A stretch of DNA of 64,000 nucleotides, from assembly GCF_019399895.1 (NCBI RefSeq), contig NC_091878.1:1054001-1118000 (forward strand). Direction: 5' to 3'. This DNA comes from Cardiocondyla obscurior. Its lineage: Eukaryota > Arthropoda > Insecta > Hymenoptera > Formicidae. Under the pieces are notes generated by a model. It was given only the letters and a program-made list of their open reading frames with translations, did not search any database and was not told where the DNA came from. Position numbers and translations under genes: made by a program. This document shows, piece after piece, positions 10,608-23,300 of this stretch. Position 1 is the stretch's first letter. Each line of letters starts with the position of its first letter.

Positions 10608-13017
10608 ATGCTCTACCTCGAGGATTATGTCGAAAGTGCGTGCGAAGTGCGGAGCGGCTCGGCTCGCGGGATCCTAACCTACGACCTGTAACGCGCGGAC
10701 CTAACCACGAAACGCGATGACCCACCCGCGCGGGGATCTCCGTGCCGAGCAGACGCGGCCATTTTTGTTTATGCGCCGCGGCCGGCGATCGGTACCTCCT
10801 TCTGCATGCCGATCGCCGACTTGCGGCTCCTCACGGGACGCGGCGACGCGAGTGTCGCGACCCGGACTCGAGAGGTTAGGCGCGATGAGATGCTCGCTAC
10901 GGTTGATAAAAAAGCGAGATTGATAAAATATCGTCGAAATTCCCGGGTTGCCACTCGCCGAATCTCACCCCCCTTTACATTTTAACAGGATTAACTGAAA
11001 TTTTTTGGGATTTTTTTTTTAATTTTTGTAGCTTCTAATGTACAGTAAGAATGTACAACAATGCCCCTTTTTTATCGATATAATATAAGAATGAAAATAC
11101 TAAATGTTAATTTTATTAATAAAGTCGTAGTATTGTTGCTATTAGTAGTTTCGTGTTACATTAATTGCAGAGATTATTACAAATAAAATGCGCATAAACA
11201 AATAATATATTAGAAACGGCTAAGTCTAGAATAATTAAGGTATATGTTGAAAATTAATTGTTAAACATTTTTTGTTAAATGTCCTTTATGATTTTAGTGA
11301 TCGAGCATCTTCCACAAGAGCTGAGGGATCGATTTACAGAGATGAGGGAAATGGATCTAGGTGTACAAAGTACGTTTTATTAAACGCGACAGTTAAAAAA
11401 AAAAAATGCGATAACAAGCGTAATTTATACGAAACTAACGTCGATTTTATCTACAGATTCTATGGATAGCCTGGAGAAGAAAGTAAAGACATTTTTCTGT
11501 AATGCTAAAAAGATGAAGCCTAATGAAAAGGAGACCGAGTACGAGGCTATTAGGAAAGAATATTACAAAACTCTGGAGGATGCTGACGAGAAGGTACATC
11601 TAGCGAATCAGATGTATGACTTGGTAGACAGGTACCTGAGAAGGCTCGATCAGGAGCTACATAAATTCAAGATGGAATTAGAGGCGGACAATAAAGGTAT
11701 CACCGAGATCCTGGAAAAAAGATCTCTAGAGCTGGATCAGCCACCCACAAATAGTAGCCAAAAAGAAAATCGTTACAGTTTTACTCCGAGCAGGACGCGG
11801 GACAACCACAGCCATTGTAAGTTATTGTAATCTCCGATAACAAAAAGTCCAAAAAAAAAAAACAAAAAAAAAAAGGTTTTTTAAACAATTATTAGAGCAC
11901 TTTAATATTTTTTCTAATTATTCATTTATTTTAAATAGAATATAATATACACGATGATGTGTAACAATTTTTAGATAAGTGATTTCCATCATTTTTAGCT
12001 CGATCGGAGAAACGACGAGATTCCAATGCATCTTCCACGTCGGTTGAGAAGAGGCTGGTGATCGAAAAGCAACCAGCGACAAGTCTGCCGGAATCGCGGC
12101 CGGCGTCAGCGAATTCCGCGCCTATTATCGCAACGAGTAGCGTCTCGCCGGCGCCGGCAGCAATTGCTAATTCTGTAGGATCGGTGTGTTATAATCTTGG
12201 CCATATCGGTGCCGGTGGTAATGCCATCGCAGCAGCTGCGTCACAGGCGATCGCAGCTACGCAATCGATGCAACAGGGCAGACGTTCAGCTAGTTTGAAG
12301 GCAAGCTATGAGGCCATTAACACCGGCGGTGTACATGCTGCGGAGTTTAGCAGGGAACTTGCTGGTGCAGCTCAAACCGCCATTGCAGCTATACAGCAGG
12401 AGACCACAAAAAAGCATAAAAAGTATGTGTGAAACGAAGCATAAAAATAAGAAGCAAATAAAAAAAATTGCTTTTTGCTTACCGATTCTCTTTATGAGAG
12501 AATTATAAATTAAAAGACTGTGTAGTTAAATAACCATAAGTATTAAATTTACAATTTTTAATATAGAAATTTATTATAATTTTTATTTTATATGTGGAGA
12601 CGTTTTCTATACGTTAAAAGCTTGTTGCGAATTTTAGAAAAGTAACAGCTGCTGTGCCGAGTTCGAGCGTGATCGCAGCTACGGTGCAGCAACCTGTGTC
12701 ACCACCGGTGGTTACCACGACCTCGCAAGTGGTGGATGCGGACAATCCGGATTGGACGTACGATCCGAACGAGCCGCGCTATTGCATATGCAATCAAGTT
12801 TCGTACGGCGAAATGGTTGCTTGTGACAATTCAGATGTAAGATTCGTCGACATCTTCAAAGTCAATTACAAGTGGATAGATTTATAATGATTCCTTTTAG
12901 TGCCCCTTCGAATGGTTCCATTATCCATGTGTGGGCATCACTGCATCACCTAAGGGGAAGTGGTATTGTCCTCAATGTACGTCCTCGATGAAGAGACGTG
13001 GCGGACGAAAGAACTGA
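10608..13017 (+). CDS. Ing3: Inhibitor of growth protein 3 (ING3), PHD-finger histone reader
   Basis: Subunit of the NuA4/TIP60 histone acetyltransferase complex; its PHD finger reads H3K4me3. Exons 10608-10635, 11298-11369, 11457-11816, 11999-12422, 12638-12836 and 12901-13017 sum to 1200 nt, giving 399 aa. The N-terminal ING coiled-coil region is clear (MLYLEDYVE, then MIEHLPQELRDRFTEMREMD, LEDADEKVHLANQMYDLVDR, LDQELHKFKMELEADN). The middle is Ala/Ser-rich and includes the ING3-type GRRSASLKASYEA block. The C-terminal PHD finger starts at WTYDPNEPRYCICNQVSYGE and keeps all eight zinc ligands in C4HC3 order (CIC, C-DNSDC, H-C, C-PQC) plus the aromatic-cage Tyr and Trp. Human ING3 is similar in size. 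The first exon carries only nine codons, and intron 1 (10636-11297) contains the rest of the CpG island. Confidence 0.97.
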
Positions 13018-13493
13018 TTAGGTGAGAAAAAGAAGAAAAAGAGCCCCATGTTGACCACATTAAGGAAGCATCGCTGCTACTACCTCTTTGACACTGTCCG
13101 TCGAAAACCGACTTAGTTAGGAAGCCGTTATTATTATTGACTCTGATTTTGTATAACTTTTTCAATGTGCTGTTTCGAGTCTGCATTATCATTTTGATTT
13201 CTATTTTCTCATTTTGCAATCGACTGAACACTGCATAGAAACGACTCTGTCATTCTATGAAAATTTCGAAGTAATATATATCAAATCGAAGTATTTCACA
13301 TCCATCTCGATGTGTTTCGCATATTGCCCTCACTTTCGAATGATAAAAGAAACGAAAATATGGTAATTTGATAATTATGATAATTATAATATATTCTTGG
13401 ATGAATTTGAAATCGACTGCTTTTCCTCAAGAACTTAGATTTAAATCTTAGGTATTTAATAGAAAACATTTTCTGATAAAGGTTGTAAATAAA
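13018..13493 (+). terminator. Ing3 3' UTR with poly(A) signal
   Basis: About 480 bases of moderately AT-rich sequence follow the Ing3 stop, ending in an AATAAA hexamer at 13488-13493. The length and position fit a normal 3' UTR. I see no coding potential. Confidence 0.5.
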
Positions 13494-14397
13494 GTAAAAA
13501 AAGCTCCATTTTTTTAGTAATTTTAGACGAACTTTAGTTTAATAGGAACATAATTTTATGTAAAATTTGAACCTCTGGTATCGGTGACCACTATGTCACG
13601 CAATATTTCACGATGTGGTCCACGTATTTATATCAACAGTTTCGTTTCGAAAAGTCGAGTGCAAGATTATTCTCACGCATGCAAACCGCTGTTATTTCGA
13701 ACTCTATCTAAAATAATCTTAAAGGCAAAACTTTTAACAGAGTTAACAGAACTGTAACAAACTGAAATGTCTAAATAAAGTGGTTCGTGCAACAGAAATG
13801 GACGTTGCCGAGATAAAGAATTAAAAACTGCTTCATTCTTTTATCGAATATTTTTGGTCACGTCGATTTTTGTTTTAATATTAATTAATTTAGATGTACT
13901 CGTCAATTAAACGACTATAATATTTTCAGTTCGAGTGCTGTAAATAAAGGTTTCGAGACAAAGAACGTCGAACAATAATCGAATTATATATGTATTTTAA
14001 TAAAATTTCCAATGTTTTTTTTTTTTCTCTTTTGCAGCCAGATTTTCTGTGTGAATTCATGATTTTAAAGTTCTTTTTTTTTTTACAGAAAAATGTCTGA
14101 TTTAAATTAGTTCCGCTTGTGGTCACCAGGTGCGCTGGAGAGGGGAGGATCTTTGCGTCGCCCAATCTCGCCGACAAGTTCCGATAACTCGCGCTGCTCG
14201 TCGCGATGAGGTGACGGCGCCGCGGGACTGATTCGCGTATAACCGCGCGCGCGCGCGCGACTTCCTCGTCGACGCAGGCTTCGGTGTCGTCGTCGTCGCC
14301 GCGCGACTTCCGTTTCGCGCGGGCCGCGGATGCAAGACGCGCGCGAGTTCTTTCTACCGAGGGACAGTGAGAGAGCGCGCGCGCGCGAGAACGTAAG
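13494..14397 (+). promoter_or_regulatory. Utx promoter and 5' UTR region
   Basis: AT-rich up to about 14100, then abruptly CpG-rich up to the Utx ATG at 14398. Two alternating CG runs (about 14244-14259 and 14376-14389) flank the last 150 bases; such runs can adopt Z-DNA. No TATA box is visible. A long minus-strand open frame (13926-14534) is Arg/Ser-rich and explained by composition. Confidence 0.5.
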
Positions 14398-17300
14398 ATG
14401 GCACAGGACACCGACGACATCAATCTCACGCCGCAGGAGTTGCAGACTCTATCGGAGCTGGACAGGTAAATCGCCCGCGTACGGATCCCGCGAGCCTCCG
14501 GCCCGCGGGTCAAACGCCGTTGCCGGGGTTCCACCGAGTCCCGCCGCGGCGCCGAGATAACCTAGAAACGCGTTTGACAGCGCGCGCTCGTGCGCAACCT
14601 ACTGACACCGTTTTCACGCCGCCGAGTGTACCACATTTCGGCACCGGGAGATTTCTCCCGGCCGGGTTGACGCGAGTAATGACGAAAAGCGAAAAGCTAA
14701 TCGTCGAAACGGGCGGAATCGCGGATCTTTCGGTGCCGGTCGCCAACGATAATGAACGGTGGGTCGTTGGGGTGGCGAGATGCGTAAACACGAACGTTCG
14801 CGGACCACGGAGGCTTCCTGGTCGCGCGTAATTGTAAATGATACAATATGTAACTTGTATTTCTCTTTTTGTGCACAGTCGGCAGTTTGGCTTTCTGAAA
14901 CTGAACTCCCCGGAGCAGGTGAAGAAGAAAGCCTTGGTGGTGCGTGCCATCAAATACCTGGAGCGCATGCTGGTACAGGCCCAGGCGGAGAAACAGCGCA
15001 GGAAAGCGGATAGTACAAAAGGATGCCTGGATGATAAAGAGAATGAGGACGAGGATAAAGGAATAAGCATCGATCCTAAGACATACTGCAAGCTGGGACA
15101 TTTTCATTTGCTCTTGGAGGATTATAACAAAGGTATATAGCATGTTCACTAAGTTTACTTTCGCGGTAAAGCAGCCTACAATACTTTACTTTTACTTAAG
15201 ATTTGTAATTTTATTTAATTTGATAATTGAAATTTAAATATTATTTAATTTGAATTTTATTTTATAATTAAATACTTTGGACAAGCAGGATTTTCTTCAA
15301 TTTTTCGTCATTTCTTAAAAATAAATATCTGAAAGAAAGATAGGATAAAATAAAATAGTTTTTATTTAATTTTTTTTTTTTATTAACACACATTTGTAGT
15401 GAATTATATATTTTACATTTTTTTATTACAGCAATGTCGGCATATCAGAAATTCTACTCTTTAAAGGGCGATTACTGGAAGGATGCTTCATTTCTTTACG
15501 GATTAGGACTCGTTTACTTCCACTTCAATGCCTTCCAATGGTGAGTCCAAATAAATTTTTATTTAATCATATCCGTGCGAGAGAAATGTGGCGAATTTTA
15601 TTACAAGCTTCCTGCAATATTTCAACTTTTAATAATATAAATGAAGTAAAATAGAATTAACTGTGAATTAATTCACTGATATTAATATATATTAAAAAAG
15701 AAAATTATAGATTAAAGAATTTAAATAAATTTATATTGTAAATCTTTTGAGAAAAACATAGTTAATGTTTTTTATTAAAATATAAATTGCCAGGATAGCT
15801 GTGACTTTTCGTATTTTTGCTTTATTCAAAGAGCGAAAAGTAGCGGCTGGAAAAAAACTTCTCAGAGTACTAGTTGCAAATGCACGAAGCTTTATTTCTC
15901 GCGCGTAATCCTAAGGTAGATCTCGCGGTCAAGTTACTTGACCAGGTCTTAGAAAAGCCGTAAGGGCGAAGGGCCGCGCCGGTGGAACGGCAAACATGGC
16001 GGCGACAGAAAAATTTCCGCGATCTCTCGCAAGAGTTGCTCGCCTTGAGAAGGGGGCGTCGGCCCTTGCACGTCGTACACATATGCCGAGTTCATCGTTC
16101 CCCGAGCATATCTTTCTCTTTCCTTCTCCGCGTTCGTGCGTTCTCTATTTATTTTTTAATTTTGTATTGCACTCGTGACGCGGCCCGCTCGCCGATAAAC
16201 GGCGAGCTCTCTTTTCGCGGGTCGATAAGTCGCGTAGGTCGAACGATAAATCGCAACGCTTGTGCTCCGAAAGATTTTTTTTTATAAAATCATAATTGTT
16301 CTTTCAAGTCATCTTTTATTACGTTTCTGCATCGATAACTCTTAGGCTTCTAAAATTTGTATATTTGACATTTAAATGACGACGCAGTTTTGCGTAAGGC
16401 TACGTTTTGTACGATATTTTTTACGGGTGGGAAAAAAAAAACCGATGTCATAAATTTATACAAGAATAATAATTAAATATTATAATAAAATATTTTCGCT
16501 CTGCGTTAAACATATGCGGTCGATAAATCCGCATGTTTGTCGGCAATGCGGTCGCGCGACTACGCGATGTGCCACGTGAGTCGTCAGATGTCTCTCGCGC
16601 CGCGGAACGAACGTTTACGTTATAAACGTGCAACATTACGGCGTGCCGGCGGTGCCTACGTGCCGAGCGGCAGCGCGATCATGGCGGCGCCGCCGCCGTT
16701 GCTGCTCGATTGGCGTTAGGCGGAAAGGGGGCGAAAGCCGCGGAGAACAGTAATGGGCCAAATATGCAACGTCTCTCTCGACCGAACCAAAATAGAATTT
16801 CGGGAGCGCCATACGCGCGCAACTCTCTCTCCAGCCATGACGGCGGCGGATTGAGTAAACGCCACCGTAAACAAACCCAAGCGTAGAATCTCTCGCAAAT
16901 TCCGCCCGTCCGTCCGAATCTGCGGTCTTATCGCGCCTGGGATATCCGCGATCAGGAAAACTCGCGTGGGGGTGGTGAGGGAATAACGTGGTAACGAGGC
17001 TCTTCTTCTCTTCCTCTCCGTTTCGTTCTATTTTCGGCGTGTGCACCAGCGCGTGATTATTTATGATTGACGCCTCGAGGATTCGATGATGAATTTGACA
17101 AGCCACGAGTTTATTAAGACTCGACCAAATCGCGCTAAGGTGGCGAGAACGTGAATTCTTCACGAAGTCCCTGCATATTATAAATGTAAAGTTGCGAAAG
17201 AAAAAGTATATCGCGAATATTCGCTCCGCGGTTTAGGTGCCCTCGTCTTTTGATCGATCGACGCGATTTAAAGAATTTATTTTTGCTTTTTACTGACGAC

Positions 17301-20300
17301 GCGAGTATAATTATATTACGTTAATTCGTGTAGTATATGTGATTGATTGAATTTATTATGTATAATACTGTTAAGATAATTTTACATATGTTATGTGATA
17401 TTTGATGCGGATTACGTAATATGCAAATTTTTAATTAATCCATTAGCCAGAAAATTAAATAATACTTTTACGGCAACGTATATTTTTAATTAAAATTCTT
17501 AAAATATATATAAAACATTAGGAAGAGTTTTAATTTTTTTAACACGTTAATTCTTTTTAGTATATTATAATACGTGTGTATTATATGACGTAAAGGGATT
17601 TTTTCCATGGTGTACATTGCTTTCTCTCTCTTTCATTCTCTCTCTCGCTTTTTGCTTGCTGCATTTCTCGCGTTCCGCGCAAATAATAATCGCGCGCGAA
17701 TTTGTAAATTGGGTCGGGTTCACTTAACTACGCTTAATTGCTGGCGCACCAAAAATAGCCCCCGATTTATGCGGAAAATTGCACGGGCGGTATAACATCG
17801 AGCAACATTTTGTCGTGTATATTCGCGCATTCGTTATTCTACGATCGCTAACCGCGATTTCGAACTTTTATTCCCAGCGCGAAGTCCTTTTTCGAGCAAA
17901 ATAATACCGAGAGACTGCGAGCAATGGTAGGAATCAAACAAATGTCGGGATATCAAAAACTATTTCGCTCGTTTTCAAATAAAAAAGACGGAACGGTTTA
18001 ATTGCATCGATACTTCTTCAGCCACATTTTTTCTAATTAATTTAAAGTTAACGAGCCAAGAAGAAGCTACGAAATTTGGGGTGGGTAATTCCGAAAGCCG
18101 AAGGGAGGCACCTCGCGTCTCGAGGTCGGTGCACCGGGAGAAGAATATAGTTACTTTCGAAGTCGGCTGTAATTGCGTAATATTCATAACGATAAATACG
18201 GTTACACTTTGTAATCGATTCAGTCGAATACCTAGAATTAACACCTAGGTGTAAAAGTAAAGCTAACATCTTTCTAAGCGTGCGGATCCCAGAGACGACG
18301 AGTCGCGCTGGACCGCCGTGGTTCTTCGCTGAACACGTGTCGGTATAAGAGAGCAGAGCGTGAAGGCCGCTATAAAATCGATCGCCCGTTCATCCGTCCG
18401 CTGCTGCTGGCGCGACGCATCTATGCGTCGGCTGCGTCGCGCGTGACCCAACGTTGCTCTGCCATGGCGGACGACGCGCACCCGACAGTTGTTCCATCTC
18501 GAAAAGCCGAACGATACGCCCCGGGCGAGAATCCCCCTTGCCTTCCTCCACTTTCCTCACCCTTCCCCTCCTGCTCCGCTCTTTGCCGGCCCTTTCGCGA
18601 CGCGATTCTCGCCCTTCCCGCGCGCGCGCCTCCGTGCGAACGTTCGTCCTGCAGCCGTGAATCTCGCGCTCCTCGTTCTCCCGAACTTGGCCTAGATCCC
18701 TCGCGCGAAGTCCGCGGATCACGGAATTTTCTTCGGAGTCCCCTAAACTGTTTCGTTTACTTTAAAAAATTTATTTGTCGGAATTTATTTGTACGCGCAC
18801 CCGCCTCTTACGTTGATCCGTAAAGTCGCGACGTCCCGGAGACGTCTGTGAGGTAAACGAGACGAGGAAATTGTTGGCTTTGGTATTAGCTTACGGCTGT
18901 CGTTGTATTTTTATCGTGTTGTTGCGTTTCCGCGAGCGAAATCTTGAATAGAACGACGACGCGGAGTGTGCGCGATGGCGTGTGAATCACCTTTAGGGTG
19001 ATGCTGCATCTCGGTTCTCAGAACTCACCCCCCGGAGGGTAACAAGAGGGAACAAAACCGCTGGGTAGAAGGGTTGCGTTACGCGTGCGGTATTATGTAA
19101 AATGACATTTCTTTTCTACGATTTGCGCGGCGTATTTAATTAGAACTATGTAAATTAGCATTATTTTCAGCGATTGATTTGAAAGATTTAACGAGACCTT
19201 ATTCACTAAGTAATTCTTTCATAATTCTAATTTTATTCTCATTGCATCGTTGCGACACCGTCACAATTTTAATCAGCAATTATAATGACTCCGAAAATTC
19301 AAGTAATTAAGGCGCAACAAAACATGTTTAGAGAAAAATGTGCACGATAAAGAGTCGAGCATTTCTCGCTTTAATCTCCGCGTTTCGCACCGAATTCTCA
19401 GGAAATTAATTGTCCGAAAATAGTTGATTATTTTCTCCGCGCTCTCGTCAGTGGACGCCGAAAATGGGAAGGACGAATCGATAGGGTTGGCGGCTAATTA
19501 CCAATTCAAACGATCCCGTTACGAAGTCCGGCCATCGGTGGCCGCCTACGAACGCATTCAATTCCATCTCAACCCTTTCGTCCGGTTAGCAAGGGGGGGA
19601 GGGAGAGAGACGAGCACAAAGCGCAACATGCGCAATTTTATTTGCGCGTATCTCGCGTGTGTATGTTTCGCGTGTGCGTATACGCATCTCTTTCGGAACG
19701 AAGGGGACAAAGACCCCAAGAAAAGTGCTCCAGCGTGGCGCACAATAGCAAATTCATTACCGAGGGACCAACCCTCTTGCCCGTGGCTTCTCGTTAAACG
19801 GGACACGCTGTTCTCGCCGTCCGAATATTTTATTTTCACGCGTCAAAACTGCACGGCGCGTCGCGTGGAAAATTGTAGCGTTCTCTCGCCCAGCAGGTAC
19901 CAAAATTAGTTAATTTTTTTCTTTTATTTTTTTTCCCTTTTATTTTCGTTCTCTTGCCGCTGGATTTCAGCTTCAAATTCTGTTGTTACCTGTAGATTGT
20001 TACCGTGACATTTTTTAAAGTAAAGATATACCTCTTTTTATGAAATAAACGGAAATGAACAACTTAAGTTAGTTGAGACGAAGTGAGGTCGTTCGTTCTC
20101 GGGTCGGAGAGAGTCCTCGACGGATTTGGAATTTTCACGGGCTTGCGTTACAAACGCGGAGCGCGAGCTTGAAAACTAAGTTCGGATACAAAGTTTTTGA
20201 GTCCACGACCTTTCGCCACCGAAGTATGTAGGATACTCTTTCGGGAAGACTTCGCAAATCAGGTTCGCCGAGTACTCGCGGATATCCGGTTTCGCGATTT

Positions 20301-23300
20301 TCGACGGGTTCTCGCACGTGTTTGCGAATCTCTGTCTCTGCAACGGGTGCAACCACCACCACGGGCCGTGCACCCTGGAGAGAGAGAGAGAGTGCAGGGC
20401 GAGGTGCAAGGTGCATGCGAGCTCTGACCCAGATCGCGCGGTCGATATTCCCTGGCCCAGATCTGCTTCTTGAGATTAAATATTTTTTCCACGCGAGCCC
20501 GACGAGGACGACGGTGACGATTAATCGTTCAGATTTTTTTTTTTTATACTCAATAACTTTTCGCTAAACGGCTCGACGGAAGATTTCGCGATTACATGCA
20601 CGTACAATTTAAGACTCCGTGCGAATACCGGAAATACTACAAATCGATCTGCTTTAAGCGAGGTTGATAAACCTGAACGAGACCGTAATCGTTCGATTAT
20701 ATTCGCGCAAATTACCACGTCGAGTTTCTATCATTAATCATCAATTGCGGATCGAACATCTCTTATTCTCGCACACTTGAGAAGAACAATATTATTTTAA
20801 ATAATACGTCGGGGCGCAGATTGAAATATCGCTGCATTCTACGCCCGATATGATTATTGCGGGTGAATTAGGAGTCCACGCGATAGAGTCAATATACGGC
20901 GACGGCGAATCGCCTCCTCGGCGGCGGTGTTCGTCACTTGGCGAGGTCATGGTCAGGCAGCGTGCTGAAACTGAGAGTCAACAAACTCTGGCTCAGTGGC
21001 GAACGAACGAACAAGCGACCGGCCAGCTATCCGACCGGACAGTTAACCAACCCAAACGTAACCCCGACCACAGCACAGAGGCTGGTTCTCCGAGTTGGTA
21101 GCGGATTTTGCTCCTCTTTCTTCCACCCGCCCTCTCTCTCTCTTTCCCCTTTCGTCCCTTTCTCTTTTTGCCTTTCCCCCCTTGTCCTTACCTCTATCGT
21201 TCCTACCTCTCGCGTTCCGTCCCCTCGGCGCGTCCATCTAAAAATAATTCGCGATCATTATTTATAGCTCGCTTCTCTTGCGTGACGCTTCCTTGCGACA
21301 GGTTCACGATCGATGTCAACGAACCGCGACGATTTCCGAAAGATCTAAGATCCCCGATCCCCGTCGTCGAACCTTTGCCGATCAACGACGCTTCTGCGAG
21401 TCCTGAAAGTTAAATTCTCAATTCCGGCGTAGCAAAATGTACAAGACTACGTTGAGACTTTTTTTTTCTAATAATTTAAGCGTGCTGTATATGCGCGTAT
21501 ATTTAAAGTGTTTGCGATTATGAGTATTCTTACGGGACTTTTACTTCGCTCGGAGTTAAGCGAGATTAAAATAAAAATTAATTTATTAAGTGTTAAGGCT
21601 GAGACTGCTCGTCTCCCGTAATATTAATTTTCTCGCAGCGATTTTGACGCGAAAACTTGCAAAAGTCTATACATAGAACGCCGCGAGGCTTTATTAAAAC
21701 GGGGATAAAATAAGAAAGAAAAAAAAATATATATTGTCTTATAATATCGCGCTGCTAAATTTACCTAGTTGTTGATGAAAATCGAAGTGAGGTTCAGACG
21801 CTATAAATAATGCGGAGCTGCTACAAATTTTCACGTGACGCAAAACCACGTCATCTGTGAAAGAGCCATTACAAAAGGATTATATTATTTTACGGCATCT
21901 CGCCGATTATTAGCACGCGTTTGACGTCATTTGCATCATCGTGCCTCGCGCTCAAACTCCGGCCACTTTCAAATCGTACGGGACGTGTCACATCGACATA
22001 CTCCCGCGTCGTGATTGCGCCCGACAACTCGACAACTGCTAATGCTCCGGCAACATATTGGAGAAACCTAAACATATGGCTGAACGATAAGTGACATTCC
22101 AGCGACAGATTGTACGGTTTACGCCGCTAATGCCGTCCAGAAGAGACGAGATTTCGAATCCTCGCGAGCGGCGCGGCAATACTACGAGCACTCGATACAC
22201 GCTTAGCTTTAGAAGGCAGAACGCCCCGGGTGTTGACGCGTAACTAAGATTCAAGCCGGACGAGTGATTCGACGTTGCGGTCGGTGACGTCGTCACCGTC
22301 GTCGACGGCGACTCCGGGGCTCCTTCGTCCGCGTAACGTGACGTCAGCGGGTCGGCGAATCGTGTAGCTTCACGTCATAACGCGCCCCCGCGCGCTTACC
22401 GCGTTTCCTCGGCTTCGTACATCGCGCGCACACCGCGGACGGAGACAGCGGCGAGTCACGTGACGTCACGGCACGAGGTCTGGGGACGGTGCCGCGCGCG
22501 CGAGGGTCAACGACCTCGCGAACCGAGTTCAATACACCACGACGACCATACGGAGAAAGAGAGAGAGAGAGAGATAGATACGTATAGGCCGCAAGAGTCC
22601 ACGGCGATGAGTTCCTGCGTTCGTCGCTCGCAACGTTTCGCCTCTGCCTTCCTTCCTGCGGTTCCCTGGAAAGAAGGAGCTCTTCTCCATCTCGTCCTCC
22701 CTTCATTTTTCTTTTTTTTTTTTTTTTTTACCTTTTGCTCTGCGCGTTACGCACGGGAAGCGCAGCGGCCCGCGGTGGCAATCGAGGTGAGATCGCCTCG
22801 AACGGATGTCCTCGCGACGATGGAAGATTTGCACGAAATATGTAGGAAAGTCGTATTGAAAAGTCTCGTTTGAAAGACGTGTGTATTCTGCGCGAATATT
22901 GGTGGTTAAAATGAATAACGCGTTGAATTGTATATATTTTTTTAATTGCTTTTATTTTAGTATCTCTCACTGGATATTGTTTATAAAGCGTCGCTTAATT
23001 TCTATCTGCGTTAATGATATTTAACGTGTATTTTATTAAGCGATATCGCGAGCGTTTCGAAAACAGTTTCAATTTCACAACGTTATCGTTTAACAACGTT
23101 GAATTAATACGAACTAATAATTTGATAATCTTGGTTTATTACGTTCATTGATACGCGATTGATATATGATGCCTGATTTTATAAAGTGACTAAAATTTCA
23201 TTACGTATAAACTCACCGCGATTTTCTCTCGCGGGATATTCGTCGGCGGTAATTCGGCCCGCAGTTTCTACGGCGTTTAATCGATCTGCTTTTATTTCGG

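Noticed and set aside
13926..14534. 202-codon minus-strand open frame over the Utx 5' region
   Set aside because: Arg/Ser/Ala-rich from CpG-dense DNA, overlapping Utx exon 1 and its promoter, with no domain or splice context.
15996..16178. 60-codon frame starting at an ATG in a good context (AAACATGGCGGCG)
   Set aside because: No domain and no splice or conservation evidence; the ATGGCGGC word also matches a YY1/Pho-type site and could be non-coding.
16636..17163. 175-codon minus-strand open frame in Utx intron 3
   Set aside because: Low-complexity Arg-rich translation, overlapped by other frames, no recognisable family.
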